This document shows, in pieces, positions 1-8,968 of a stretch of DNA of 64,000 bases. The stretch is from NCBI RefSeq assembly GCF_013694095.1, contig NZ_JACEFB010000001.1:310001-374000 (forward strand), in the 5' to 3' direction. The DNA comes from Thermogemmata fonticola (lineage in GTDB: Bacteria; Planctomycetota; Planctomycetia; Gemmatales; Gemmataceae). Within the stretch, counting starts at the first letter, position 1. Every line of letters starts with the position of its first letter. A model generated the notes under the pieces. It was not told the origin of the DNA, ran no database searches, and saw nothing but the letters and a program-made list of their open reading frames with translations. Made by a program: the position numbers and the translations under genes.

Positions 1-724
1 CGAGGGCATACACAGGGATGCCGAGGTTCGCCGCCAATTGGGCTGCTTGCCGGGGACGCAAATTGTCCTCGGTGATGTGGGTATGCTCGCCGTCGCTGAG
101 CAGAATCAGCACCTTCCTCAGATGGGGTGCCGCTTGCAGTCGGATCAGTCCCTCAGCCAGTGCATCCCCGACGTTGGTCCCGGCATCGATTCCCGCCTTC
201 GGTTCCAGACGTTCCACTTGCTGCCGCAGGACAGAGGCGTGATTGAATGTCAGCGGGCAGACAGTACGCGGCACAGCGGCGAAAGTTACCAGTCCGATCG
301 CATCCGAAGGACGGCCGGGAAACTCCTCTCCCTCCGGCGTCGTTCCCCCGAAAACGAAGAGCAGGAAGGCCCGCCGGGCGGCCTCCAGGCGGCTGATCTC
401 CGGCGCATCGCCCCACCAACGCACAGGTTCATTCATACTGCCGCTGATGTCCAACACCATCATGATGGCAATGCCTTCTGCAGGCAGCCGAGTCCGCTCG
501 TCAGGAATGCGCGGCCCCGCACAGGCGAACACCAGAAGACTTCCCACAACGAGTCGGCCCAATAACCCCCCCCACCGGGAGAACCGGGCGCGTCGGCCAG
601 ACAACCCTCCGAACAGCCGCACGTCACTGTAACACACCGCGGCACGACGCCGACGGAACCACCACCACGCCGCCACGACTACGACGGGAAGCAACCACCA
701 CGCTTGCGGATAAGCAAACTGCAT
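1..724 (-). CDS. BatA-like von Willebrand factor A membrane protein, partial (C-terminus outside window)
   Basis: Reading the minus strand from the ATG at 724 gives an uninterrupted frame of 241 codons that runs off position 1. The N-terminus is hydrophobic and tryptophan-rich ([20 protein letters not shown]), followed by a basic stretch and a second hydrophobic helix. This is the usual start of BatA/BatB-type aerotolerance proteins. A von Willebrand A domain follows, with a clear MIDAS motif ([12 protein letters not shown], near residue 85), the later threonine region ([10 protein letters not shown]) and the strand ending LLSDGEHTH. Such proteins bind a divalent metal through the MIDAS and usually belong to MoxR/Bat operons that act at the envelope; the neighbours that would confirm this lie outside the window. 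The start is 133 bp from the divergent P-type ATPase. Family membership is solid; the exact Bat subtype is inferred. Confidence 0.85.
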   Translation of the reverse strand, partial: MQFAYPQAWWLLPVVVVAAWWWFRRRRAAVCYSDVRLFGGLSGRRARFSRWGGLLGRLVVGSLLVFACAGPRIPDERTRLPAEGIAIMMVLDISGSMNEPVRWWGDAPEISRLEAARRAFLLFVFGGTTPEGEEFPGRPSDAIGLVTFAAVPRTVCPLTFNHASVLRQQVERLEPKAGIDAGTNVGDALAEGLIRLQAAPHLRKVLILLSDGEHTHITEDNLRPRQAAQLAANLGIPVYAL

Positions 725-856
725 ACCCACCGCCCGGCACAAGTCGTCCTACAATCCATGTCAGCGCTATCCTACGAGGAATTGTACACTAACTCTACGC
801 CCGCTCGCCGCCGAGGAAGGGAACCTCCATGCCGAAGAAGTAGCGAGGACCACCCT

Positions 857-3244
857 ATGACCCAGCCCGAACCTGCTCCGCGCCCGACCAGCTTTTCCCT
901 CAACCTGGCGGATGACACCTTGTCGGTACCATTGCACCTCGACCCGGTTTGTGGCATGCGCGTCAATCCGAACCAGGCGGCTGCCCAAGTGCAATACCAC
1001 CAGCAAACCTTTTACTTTTGCTCCAAACACTGCGCCCAAAAGTTCCAAGCGCAACCGGAACGCTATCTCCAAGCACCCGCGGCGGAAAGCTGCTGTGCCC
1101 TAGGAGCCGCCCCCTCAACAGTCCTGCCCGGCGCCCCTTACACCTGCCCGATGCATCCTGAGATCGTGCAGGACCACCCCGGCACCTGCCCTCTCTGCGG
1201 TATGGCTTTGGAAGCGACGCTGCCGGCAACCGATACCCTGCATGAGGAAGCGGAAACCCGACACCTCCGGTTCCTGACCCTTTGGGCCAGCGTGCTCTCC
1301 TTGCCTGTCCTGCTCTTGGCGATGGGACCGATGCTCATCGGCTATCACGGCCCCGACGGCTTCCATCTAATCAGCGCCATCGTGCAAGGGATTTTGAGCA
1401 CGGCGGTGGTATTTGGGTGCGGCCGGCTCATTTTTACCCGCGCTTGGGAAGCAGCCAGGCATCGCACGACCAACATGTTCACCCTCATCGCCATCGGAGT
1501 CCTGGCCGCCTGGGCTTACAGCACCCTCGCATTGCTTTTTCCGCAAATGTTCCCCGTGACCTTACGGAGTGAACAGGGAGAATTGCCCCTCTACTTTGAA
1601 GCGGCGGCGGTGATCGTTACTCTGGTGCTGCTTGGCCAATGGCTGGAAGCCCGCGGCCGGCACAAAACGGGGGAAGCCTTGCGCAGTCTACTCCGGCTCT
1701 CCCCGGAAACCGCTCTCCGCATCGAGGTGGATGGAGCGGAACGCGAAGTGCCCGTAGCTCTCATTCAGGTCGGTGATCGCTTGCGCATCCGGCCGGGGGA
1801 TCGCATTCCCGTCGATGGCTTGGTGCGCGAAGGTCACAGTGCGGTCGATGAATCCCTGCTGACCGGAGAAGCCATGCCTGTGGAGAAAAAGCCTGGTGAT
1901 CCGGTCATCGGCGGGACGCTCAACACGGAGGGCGTACTCATCATGGAGGCGACGCGGGTCGGCTCTGACACCATGCTCGCCCGCATCATTCAACTGGTCG
2001 CCCAGGCGCAGCGCAGTCGCGCTCCGGTCCAGCAACTGGCCGATCGCGTCGCGGCTCATTTCGTCCCGGCTGTTCTCCTCATCGCCCTGCTGACAGGCAT
2101 CGCGTGGTGGGCTTTTGGTCCGCCCCCCGCTTTCAATGCAGCCTTGCTTCACGCCGTTGCCGTGCTGATTATTGCCTGTCCCTGTGCATTGGGACTCGCT
2201 ACTCCCTTAGCAGTCACGGTCGGGGTGGGTCGAGCAGCCACGTTGGGCATCCTGATTCGTTCCGCACAGGCCCTGGAACAATTGGCTCAGGTGGACATTC
2301 TGGTACTCGACAAAACAGGGACCCTTACGGAAGGGCGCCCCCGCCTAACCGATGTGGTGGTGAACCCGCCGCATACTCCCGCCGAGGTCCTCCGCTGGGC
2401 GGCAGCCCTGGAAAACAACAGCACGCACCCCTTGGCGCGGACCATCACGGAGGCGGCACGCGAACGTGGACTTTCCTGGCCTCTGGTCGAGGAGTTCATG
2501 TCTGCTCCAGGGCGCGGCTTGCGCGGGCAAGTCGAAGGGAAAACGGTAGTTCTGGGCACGGCGCGGTGGGTTCAGGAACATGCTTCCCTTTCCTCCTCTT
2601 GGCTGGAACAAGCGGAGAGCCTCCGTCAGCAGGGAGCCACAGTTATGTTCTGTGCTGTGGAAGGGGAATGCGTAGCGCTCTTGGCAGCGCGCGATCCTGT
2701 ACGTTCGGATGCGGCCCAAGTCGTGCAACAGCTTCGTGCGGAGGGACTGCACCTGGTGATGGCCACAGGAGATGAAGCACGTACAGCTCAAGCAGTAGCT
2801 CAAGCCGTCCAGATCGTGGAGGTCCATGCCGGCGTGCTGCCGGAGGATAAGGTCGCGCTCATCCGCCGCTACCAGCAGCAGGGACATAAGGTGGCTATGG
2901 CCGGCGACGGCATCAATGATGCACCCGCCCTCAGCGCCGCCGATGTGGGAATCGCTTTAGGACACGGGGCCGATGTCGCCCTGGAAGCGGCCCCCGTCGT
3001 GCTCGTCAAAGGCGACCTCCCCGGCCTCCTCCGCGCCCGCCGACTCAGTTGCGCCACCGTCCGGATTATCCGCCAAAATCTGGTCTTCGCCTTCGCTTAC
3101 AACATCCTTGGCATTCCTCTAGCGGCGGGTCTGTTCGTTCCCGTGCTAGGAATTTCGCTCCATCCGATGTTCGCCGCCTTGGCCATGAGCCTGAGTTCCG
3201 TCTCAGTGGTCGCCAACGCCCTGCGGTTGCGCTATGCCCCGTGA
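857..3244 (+). CDS. P1B-type heavy-metal (probably copper/silver) translocating ATPase with YHS and metal-binding N-terminal domains
   Basis: A 795-residue ATP-driven metal exporter of the inner membrane. The N-terminus carries a YHS domain (DPVCGM at about residue 29, with a later FCSKHC) and then a heavy-metal-binding domain ([15 protein letters not shown], about residues 95-118). There is no classical HMA domain. The catalytic core is complete: TGEAMP near 336, the transmembrane metal site C441-P-C443, the phosphorylation motif DKTGTLT starting at D485, and GDGINDAP at 683-690. The CPC motif points to Cu(I)/Ag(I); the exact ion cannot be read from sequence. The frame is open upstream to 704, but that would overlap the divergent Bat-like start. 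The ATG at 857 has GAGGA seven bases upstream and begins directly before the YHS domain, so I chose it. No metal-responsive regulator sits beside it. Confidence 0.93.
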   Translation: MTQPEPAPRPTSFSLNLADDTLSVPLHLDPVCGMRVNPNQAAAQVQYHQQTFYFCSKHCAQKFQAQPERYLQAPAAESCCALGAAPSTVLPGAPYTCPMHPEIVQDHPGTCPLCGMALEATLPATDTLHEEAETRHLRFLTLWASVLSLPVLLLAMGPMLIGYHGPDGFHLISAIVQGILSTAVVFGCGRLIFTRAWEAARHRTTNMFTLIAIGVLAAWAYSTLALLFPQMFPVTLRSEQGELPLYFEAAAVIVTLVLLGQWLEARGRHKTGEALRSLLRLSPETALRIEVDGAEREVPVALIQVGDRLRIRPGDRIPVDGLVREGHSAVDESLLTGEAMPVEKKPGDPVIGGTLNTEGVLIMEATRVGSDTMLARIIQLVAQAQRSRAPVQQLADRVAAHFVPAVLLIALLTGIAWWAFGPPPAFNAALLHAVAVLIIACPCALGLATPLAVTVGVGRAATLGILIRSAQALEQLAQVDILVLDKTGTLTEGRPRLTDVVVNPPHTPAEVLRWAAALENNSTHPLARTITEAARERGLSWPLVEEFMSAPGRGLRGQVEGKTVVLGTARWVQEHASLSSSWLEQAESLRQQGATVMFCAVEGECVALLAARDPVRSDAAQVVQQLRAEGLHLVMATGDEARTAQAVAQAVQIVEVHAGVLPEDKVALIRRYQQQGHKVAMAGDGINDAPALSAADVGIALGHGADVALEAAPVVLVKGDLPGLLRARRLSCATVRIIRQNLVFAFAYNILGIPLAAGLFVPVLGISLHPMFAALAMSLSSVSVVANALRLRYAP

Positions 3245-3451
3245 TCGCGCCGGCTTGTGGAAGCAGCCATTCTCCAGACCAGCGGATGCGTAACATGGTC
3301 GGACGCCTTCGGCATTCCTCCTGTTCGCTCAACCCCCAAGCGCTTTCTCGCACCGGTATCGAGCGTATCAAGGCTCGCTCTCGTACCTCCGCTCCATACA
3401 ATAGCCTCGCCTGTTTTCGGCCCAGCTTCCTGCCTCTCTGGAGGATCGCTC

Positions 3452-4009
3452 ATGGCTCTGACCGAATCGACCATGGCCCCCCTCGGAATGCCTGCCCCGG
3501 ATTTCCGACTCCCGGATACCGACGGCAAAATGATCTCGTTATCGGACTTCGCCCAGGCCCCCGCTCTCCTCGTGGCTTTCATTTGCAACCATTGCCCGTA
3601 CGTCAAGCACATCCAAAAAGCCTTCGCCGAACTGGCCAAGGAGTATCAAGCCAAAGGCGTAGCTATCGTGGCCATCAACAGCAACGATCCTGTGGCTTAC
3701 CCTGAGGACTCCCCGGCGAAAATGAAAGAGGAGAAAGAGCGGCTTGGCTATACCTTCCCTTACCTCTTCGACGAAACCCAAGAGGTGGCGCGCGCCTATC
3801 GGGCCGCCTGTACACCGGACTTTTTTGTTTTCGACAAAGAGCGCAAGCTGGTCTATCGCGGCCAGATGGATGATAGCCGTCCGGGAAACGGCAAGCCGAA
3901 CGATGGCCGGGACCTGCGGGCCGCTCTGGATGCTGTACTCGCGGGCCATAAACCTTCAGTGGATCAGAAACCGAGCATCGGTTGCAACATCAAATGGCGG
4001 AATCGATGA
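3452..4009 (+). CDS. Thioredoxin-fold (AhpC/TSA-redoxin type) protein
   Basis: A 185-residue cytoplasmic redoxin. It begins with the typical peroxiredoxin/redoxin opening (GMPAPDFRLPDTDGK) and has a CNHCPYVKH active-site segment around residues 47-55, giving a CxxC pair. The later strand AINSNDP, the cis-proline-like segment CTPDFFVFD and the GQMDDSRPGN segment fit the widespread thioredoxin-family proteins annotated as AhpC/TSA or thiol-disulfide isomerases. An open frame extends back to 3257, but the ATG at 3452 is preceded by GGAGG at 3440-3444 with a 7-base spacer and starts just before the conserved fold. It lies about 200 bp after the metal ATPase on the same strand and may be co-transcribed with it. 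Its substrate is unknown. Confidence 0.87.
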   Translation: MALTESTMAPLGMPAPDFRLPDTDGKMISLSDFAQAPALLVAFICNHCPYVKHIQKAFAELAKEYQAKGVAIVAINSNDPVAYPEDSPAKMKEEKERLGYTFPYLFDETQEVARAYRAACTPDFFVFDKERKLVYRGQMDDSRPGNGKPNDGRDLRAALDAVLAGHKPSVDQKPSIGCNIKWRNR

Positions 4010-4228
4010 ATGATATAGAGGAGTCGGCGTGGTGGCAGCCGCTTCCTAACCTCACGTGACTTGTTGGCCGCTTGGATCAAGACACCATAATTGACTTGTG
4101 ACCACAATCTTACTGTGTTAGGCTGCTAAGATAAGAGTTAGAGCCGCCACGAGGATTTTCCTGGCCCCTGTTATGCTCTCACGGACCCAGAACGATTAAC
4201 CACCCCCTGCTGCCTTGGAGAAACAATC

Positions 4229-5185
4229 ATGTTCCGATCCCTGCTTGCGAGTCTGCTGTTTTTCAACCTCGCTTGGGCTTCGACCCAGGAGAAGCCGGTT
4301 CGCCTTGGCCTCAACCTAGAAACGTCCAGCCCACAAGATCCGCCCCAGAAGGAGGGCACTTACTCCCTCAAGTGGAAATTCCGCACAGGTGAGACCTTTT
4401 ATGCCGTTCAGGAAACCAAGATGCAGCAATCGATGTCCTTCATGGGTCAAGACATCGACATGAAAATCAAAGCTGAAACGGTCATCCGTTACCGGATTAA
4501 GGAGGCCAAAAAGGATGCCACCGTGGTGGAGATGACATTCCTGCGGCAAAAGATGGAAATGGACGGCCCGGTGGCATTTCCGGGTATGGATGTCGGCGAA
4601 AAGCTGAAAAACATCACCTTCACCTTCACCGTGGATGACAAGTGGAACGTCGTGAAATTCGAGGGTTATGACAAATTCCTCCAGGCGCTTGCCGGAGAAG
4701 ACCCCATGATCGCCACCCTTCTTCGCTCGGTCCTCTCTGAATCAGTCATTCGTCGATCCTTTGGAGAAACGTTCTCACTTGCCCCGGACAAGCCTTTGGC
4801 AGTTGGGGAAAGCTGGCAGCGCAAAGACAAAATGCCTCTCGGACCCCTCGGAAACGTGGAGGTCAACACCCGCTACAAATTGGAAGATGTTCGTGGCTCT
4901 CTCGCCCGGCTGTCCATCGGGGGAGAGATGAAATGGACGAGCGGCGATGATGGTATGGCCCCGAAACTCCCCTTCAAAATCTCCGACGCCGACATCAAGA
5001 CCGATAAGTTCGACGGCACCGCCACGTTCGATCTCAACAAGGGACGCCTCGAAAGCGCCCAACTGAACATGAGCCTCAAAGGGAGCCTGACCGTTGCCGT
5101 TGCGGATCAAAAACTGACTATGGACTTGAAACAGCAAACACAAACGGTGACGAAGATCGTGGATAAGAATCCTGTGACTGATTAG
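4229..5185 (+). CDS. Secreted protein resembling DUF6263
   Basis: A 318-residue protein with a cleavable signal peptide (MFRSLLASLLFFNLAWA). The mature part begins with a lysine-rich, beta-strand-rich region (YSLKWKFRTGETFYAVQET) and goes on with alternating strands that often start K-x-E/D. This layout resembles the DUF6263 proteins of planctomycetes and Bacteroidetes, which are predicted periplasmic beta proteins of unknown function. No catalytic motif is visible. The start is set by GGAG with a 7-base spacer before the ATG. The upstream 219 bp separates it from the redoxin gene, and a stem-loop with a T-run about 80 bp after the stop probably ends the transcript. Confidence 0.75.
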   Translation: MFRSLLASLLFFNLAWASTQEKPVRLGLNLETSSPQDPPQKEGTYSLKWKFRTGETFYAVQETKMQQSMSFMGQDIDMKIKAETVIRYRIKEAKKDATVVEMTFLRQKMEMDGPVAFPGMDVGEKLKNITFTFTVDDKWNVVKFEGYDKFLQALAGEDPMIATLLRSVLSESVIRRSFGETFSLAPDKPLAVGESWQRKDKMPLGPLGNVEVNTRYKLEDVRGSLARLSIGGEMKWTSGDDGMAPKLPFKISDADIKTDKFDGTATFDLNKGRLESAQLNMSLKGSLTVAVADQKLTMDLKQQTQTVTKIVDKNPVTD

Positions 5186-5532
5186 GGAACTCCAGGCATG
5201 GAGACTTAAGCCTGCACGCTTGTCCTCGTCCGCTCTATCTCTCGCCATACCCTTGGATCACCGCTAGGGTCGGTAACCGAGCCGTTACCGGCCCTCGCAC
5301 TTATTTTTTTGCCAAGCCCAAGGTATACAGCACACCGCCCACGATATAAAGCACACCCTTTCAGCCCGTTCGTCATGGTGTGATACCCGGCCCTTAGGCC
5401 CTTGGCTCAGACGAGCCAATCGGCGCCTATTTGGTCCTTCATTCTGGCTTTCAACCTCATCAAAACCCTGGATAGGAGGCGGACCCCATAGGAGCCGCTT
5501 AGGCAGCCGCGAAAGAGACCGGTGCTATTGCC
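5186..5532. other. Intergenic region between convergent genes
   Basis: About 350 bases between the convergent DUF6263-like gene and the proline-rich protein. It contains one stem-loop/T-run element near 5267-5310. I see no other gene or RNA in it. Confidence 0.6.
5267..5310 (+). terminator. Probable rho-independent terminator after the DUF6263-like gene
   Basis: GGGTCGGTAAC (5267-5277) pairs with GTTACCGGCCC (5284-5294) over 11 positions with one G-U pair and a 6-base loop. Seven T follow at 5304-5310. The T-run begins nine bases after the stem, which is longer than ideal. Confidence 0.5.
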
Positions 5533-6048
5533 TCAATCTCGCGGCCAAAGCCTTTGGCGCTGCGCTTCCCGATTGCGGCGGAAGATACCTGGAGTCACAT
5601 TCGGCGGAGGTGCCACGGTCGGCGTGGAGAGTCCGAAAGCCCTCTTGATCTTATCCAGGAATCGGTCAAAAAACGTCTGATCGCCGTACCCCTGCACAGG
5701 GGTGACGAGGTGTTTGGGGTCCAAGCCAGCGGAGACGAGGGGATCGATGGGCCGCCGAGGATCATAGGGTACTATCAGAGAGTTGGCTGGCAATCCTACA
5801 GGGGCACCCACGCGCGGTAAGGTTTGGGGTTGAGGCAAGGGTGGTGAAAACTGATAACTGGTGGCAATCACTTGTCCTGGCAAACCCGCGGTCGGTATCC
5901 CCACGCCCGGCGAGGGGGGCAGAGGAGTCGCCGGGGAAATCAGTGGACCAGTGCCCGAAGGGATGGGTGGGACGCCGCTGGTCTGCCCCCAAGCGCTCAT
6001 AGTCGCTCCCATTATGCCCGCCACTGCCCAAAGCCATCGCCGCACCAT
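5533..6048 (-). CDS. Secreted proline-rich hypothetical protein
   Basis: A 171-residue protein with a signal peptide (about residues 1-21, ending AWG). A long proline/glycine-rich segment follows (roughly residues 25-90, many PP and PxxP steps), then a short more ordered C-terminal part with DRFLDKIKRAFGL and a very basic tail (RRNREAQRQRLWPRD). I do not recognise a family. The low-complexity middle suggests an extended linker and the basic tail could bind nucleic acid or phospholipid headgroups, but this is only composition. GAGGGGGA lies eight bases before the ATG, supporting this start. It stands alone on the minus strand downstream of the Gld-like operon, about 240 bp after the last gene of that operon. 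Confidence 0.65.
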   Translation of the reverse strand: MVRRWLWAVAGIMGATMSAWGQTSGVPPIPSGTGPLISPATPLPPSPGVGIPTAGLPGQVIATSYQFSPPLPQPQTLPRVGAPVGLPANSLIVPYDPRRPIDPLVSAGLDPKHLVTPVQGYGDQTFFDRFLDKIKRAFGLSTPTVAPPPNVTPGIFRRNREAQRQRLWPRD

Positions 6049-6286
6049 TCGGAATCCCCCTCAAAATCCTCGGAACGCCCGGACATGAACCGCCCTCCTC
6101 CGCTGTCAGCTTCTTCCTTTCACTCTGAGAATCAGGGCGAAAGCTTCCCTCGCCTTCGGGTGCTGTTCGGCTCTTGGACCGGGTACTGTCCAGGTCTTAG
6201 ATACACATTTCCCCACGAGAAGCGGCTATGCCAAGACAGCCAGTAACTGTCAAGAGCAATTGTCAGTCATGCTTTGACATGAGGTC

Positions 6287-8806
6287 TCAGCGGGCCAAAG
6301 AGCCGGGGGAATCCTTGTAAGGTTTAAACGGCGAAGCGTCGAGAGTCAGGAACTGTCCGCCGCCCAGAGAGGTCCAAGCATAGAGCGCGGCACCCCCATC
6401 GGCGGCAGCGCCCAGTTTCAGGACGCGTTCTGTTCCATCGGTGAACTTGAGGGTGATAATGAGATATTCCTTGTCATTCTCCAAGCCATATTCCGGCTTG
6501 CTGGTTCCATCCAGGAAGGCTTTGACCTTCGTTTTGCTAAGCAGATCTAGGAAGGCCTGCAACTTCGACGGATCGAGCATGTATCCGGCGGGGGTGGGCG
6601 GTGTTTGCGCGGCCCAAGCACCGTCTTTGTTTTTTGTGAAGTGCAATTCGGTAAGGAAACCGGCCTTGCCCCAGCCTTTGAGTTGGACGCTCACCACCTG
6701 AGTCGCATCAAACTGCAAGAGGGATTTGTCCCGCAGGTCCGAGGTCAGGAAGCGATCCATCACTAGTTTGGGGAGGGTGAAAACGATGGCCTTCCCCGCC
6801 TGGCGAGCAAAGACATAACCGGGATCGGCCGTGGCTTTACCGAATTCGTAGGTGCGCTCCTTATCCTCGCCGCTCTGAAGATGCACGACCACCTTCAACT
6901 GCGGATTCGGTGCCAAGCCATATTCCTTAAGTTGCTCTTCCGTTGGCGTCTCGTTGATGTAGCGGGAGACGGATTGGGTAGTGCCGAGCAAGCGGAGCAT
7001 CTCTTCGACTGTCTCGGAGTCTGCAGATTGCCCCTTGCGATTATCCGGAGCAGCAAATGTCCAGCGATACTTATTGGTTCCGCTGTCGGGCTTTTCGGAG
7101 CGGGTCAGTTCATATTGCACGCTGCCGCTGACAGTGAGTTTGACGACGGCGTCTGACCCGAAGGTCTTCAAATTGGGGTCGAGCAGGTCGAGTCGGGTTT
7201 TCTGGAGGGTGGCCACCAGGTCCACGAGTGTGTCGCCGGCGGCAGCCAGCTTGACCTTTTCGGGAAGGAGGTAATCCGCACTGCTGCCATCCGGTAGGAT
7301 GCGGCGGACATAGACGGCATCCCCTTCCTTTTTGCCGATTTTGAGAATAATCGGTTTGGCATTGTCTTTGAGTTTGGGTTCGGCCTTAGCATCCGAGGTG
7401 GAGGTAAAAGCATCGGCCCAAACTTTGATTTCCAACTGCAAAGCCGGCCCTGCAAAATGAGCGTCATTGGGCGAAGGGAAGGAGCGAATAATGCGCCGCT
7501 CGCCCAGCAGATCAAGCATGCGTTGCACCGCGGTGGTGTTGACCGCTTGGGGTTCCATCGGCGTCGGCGGCCCGAATAATTTCCATTCCGGCGGCGTTCC
7601 TACCCGGCGCAGTATCACGCCTGTGGACAAATCCAACCCATCGATCCGGGCACGATCCACAGTAAGCAGATTGCGATCGCGCAAGGGGTCAGGGTTCTGA
7701 ATCAACGGAATCAGACCCTTCAGGTTGGCACCACCCACTCGGATGATGCCGGGTTGACCTTCGACGCGAACCCAGCGCTTCTCATCACCTGTAGGCAGGG
7801 GGACCTCTTTCTTATCCCCCTTTGGCTCTGGAGTATCGGGCTTGCCGATAAACACAGTTGCCGTTTCCTTGTCCTTGGTCGTGAGTCGCACCTGGATCAG
7901 CTCCGGATCATCGTTTTGCAGGCCATACTGTTTGAGTTGCTCGGCGGTGGGCAGCTCGACGAAATCACTTTTGGAGCTGGCACGCAAACTGGTTAAGGCG
8001 TTGAGCAGCGGGCGGACGCCGGTGAAAGTCCCTGGTGCGCTCTGCGGATCGCCCTGCACATCGGCCATTCCCCAGTCCTTGGGAAGCTGGAACTGCCAGC
8101 CCCCGCTTGTCTTTTCGAGGACAAACGACTTCTGTTGATTGACTAAGGACAATTCGAGTTTCTGGCTTTCCTCTTCGGCGCGGAATGATTCGACCGGGAA
8201 GATGTTCTTGTTGCGGAAATCCCCCTCGCTTTTCGCCAAGTCTGCCGCTTTTCCGCTCTTCTGAGTGTTGGATAGCAGAGGATCAATTACGCTCCGATTG
8301 ATTGCCAAAGGGTGCTTCTTGTCCGGAATCATCACGAAAGCAACGGCACGTCCCCCGCTTGTGACATCTCCAATGTCGATGCGGGCTGAGGTATCGCCGC
8401 TGCGCAAAGTGACGGTCAGTCCTGCGGGCTGCAACCCATGCAAGGCGGGATTGCTGGTCAGTTCCGGGTGCTGAATGGGTTTAGCTCGGAGCAACTCGCG
8501 GACAATATCGTTGACCGCCAGGGCATCCGCGGCGGCTTTCAGAGGAACCTTTTGACCCGAAGCATCTCTGGCTTCCCATTCCATGATCCAACGTTGAGGT
8601 CCCGTCCGCCGAAAAATGATCGGACTTTGATTTTCCCGTTCGATTTCCACCGTATCGATGTCTTCCGGTTTTACCCCGGCCAATTGGGGAAACAAACTTC
8701 CCTCAGACGATGGGGAGTCTTCTGGAGAGAAGAAGGTCAGAAGCAACAAAGTGGCGACGAGCACCAATCCCACGATGCCAAGCGCGGCGGTCAGTCGGAA
8801 GTTCAT
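6287..8806 (-). CDS. DUF4340 domain protein, last gene of a Gld-like ABC operon
   Basis: An 839-residue protein with one N-terminal transmembrane helix (LGIVGLVLVATLLLLTF) and a large extracytoplasmic part. A motif built around a YGL or HGL turn followed by a strand pair and a glycine occurs four times: HGLQPAGLTV (about residue 120), YGLQNDDPEL (about 305), YGLAPNPQLK (about 640) and YGLENDKEYL (about 790). This is the pattern of DUF4340 repeats. DUF4340 proteins commonly follow GldG-like genes, as here. Function is not established; an accessory role to the ABC exporter is inferred from the order. A GTG start four codons upstream overlaps the GAGGAG ribosome-binding site, so the ATG at 8806 is preferred. 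Confidence 0.85.
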   Translation of the reverse strand: MNFRLTAALGIVGLVLVATLLLLTFFSPEDSPSSEGSLFPQLAGVKPEDIDTVEIERENQSPIIFRRTGPQRWIMEWEARDASGQKVPLKAAADALAVNDIVRELLRAKPIQHPELTSNPALHGLQPAGLTVTLRSGDTSARIDIGDVTSGGRAVAFVMIPDKKHPLAINRSVIDPLLSNTQKSGKAADLAKSEGDFRNKNIFPVESFRAEEESQKLELSLVNQQKSFVLEKTSGGWQFQLPKDWGMADVQGDPQSAPGTFTGVRPLLNALTSLRASSKSDFVELPTAEQLKQYGLQNDDPELIQVRLTTKDKETATVFIGKPDTPEPKGDKKEVPLPTGDEKRWVRVEGQPGIIRVGGANLKGLIPLIQNPDPLRDRNLLTVDRARIDGLDLSTGVILRRVGTPPEWKLFGPPTPMEPQAVNTTAVQRMLDLLGERRIIRSFPSPNDAHFAGPALQLEIKVWADAFTSTSDAKAEPKLKDNAKPIILKIGKKEGDAVYVRRILPDGSSADYLLPEKVKLAAAGDTLVDLVATLQKTRLDLLDPNLKTFGSDAVVKLTVSGSVQYELTRSEKPDSGTNKYRWTFAAPDNRKGQSADSETVEEMLRLLGTTQSVSRYINETPTEEQLKEYGLAPNPQLKVVVHLQSGEDKERTYEFGKATADPGYVFARQAGKAIVFTLPKLVMDRFLTSDLRDKSLLQFDATQVVSVQLKGWGKAGFLTELHFTKNKDGAWAAQTPPTPAGYMLDPSKLQAFLDLLSKTKVKAFLDGTSKPEYGLENDKEYLIITLKFTDGTERVLKLGAAADGGAALYAWTSLGGGQFLTLDASPFKPYKDSPGSLAR

Positions 8807-8968
8807 GATCGCACCCACTCCTCAGTCCATGATTCCGGATGGGTAAGGTGGCGCAGGGAGGCTCAGGCTCTGCTGACCAGGCAAGCAGCCAAGGGGACGG
8901 GCACCTCTTACTTTTCCCATGTGGCAATCTGTTTCTGTCCCCATTCAGCGCTTGCCCTGACCGTTTTT

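Noticed and set aside
38-632. Two plus-strand frames near the left end
   Set aside because: They lie opposite the von Willebrand A gene, which has MIDAS residues and a continuous frame. The plus-strand translations are low-complexity Arg/Pro/Ser-rich.
704-856. Longer N-terminus of the metal ATPase
   Set aside because: The extra 51 residues have no coding character, overlap the divergent start, and lack a ribosome-binding site; the ATG at 857 has one.
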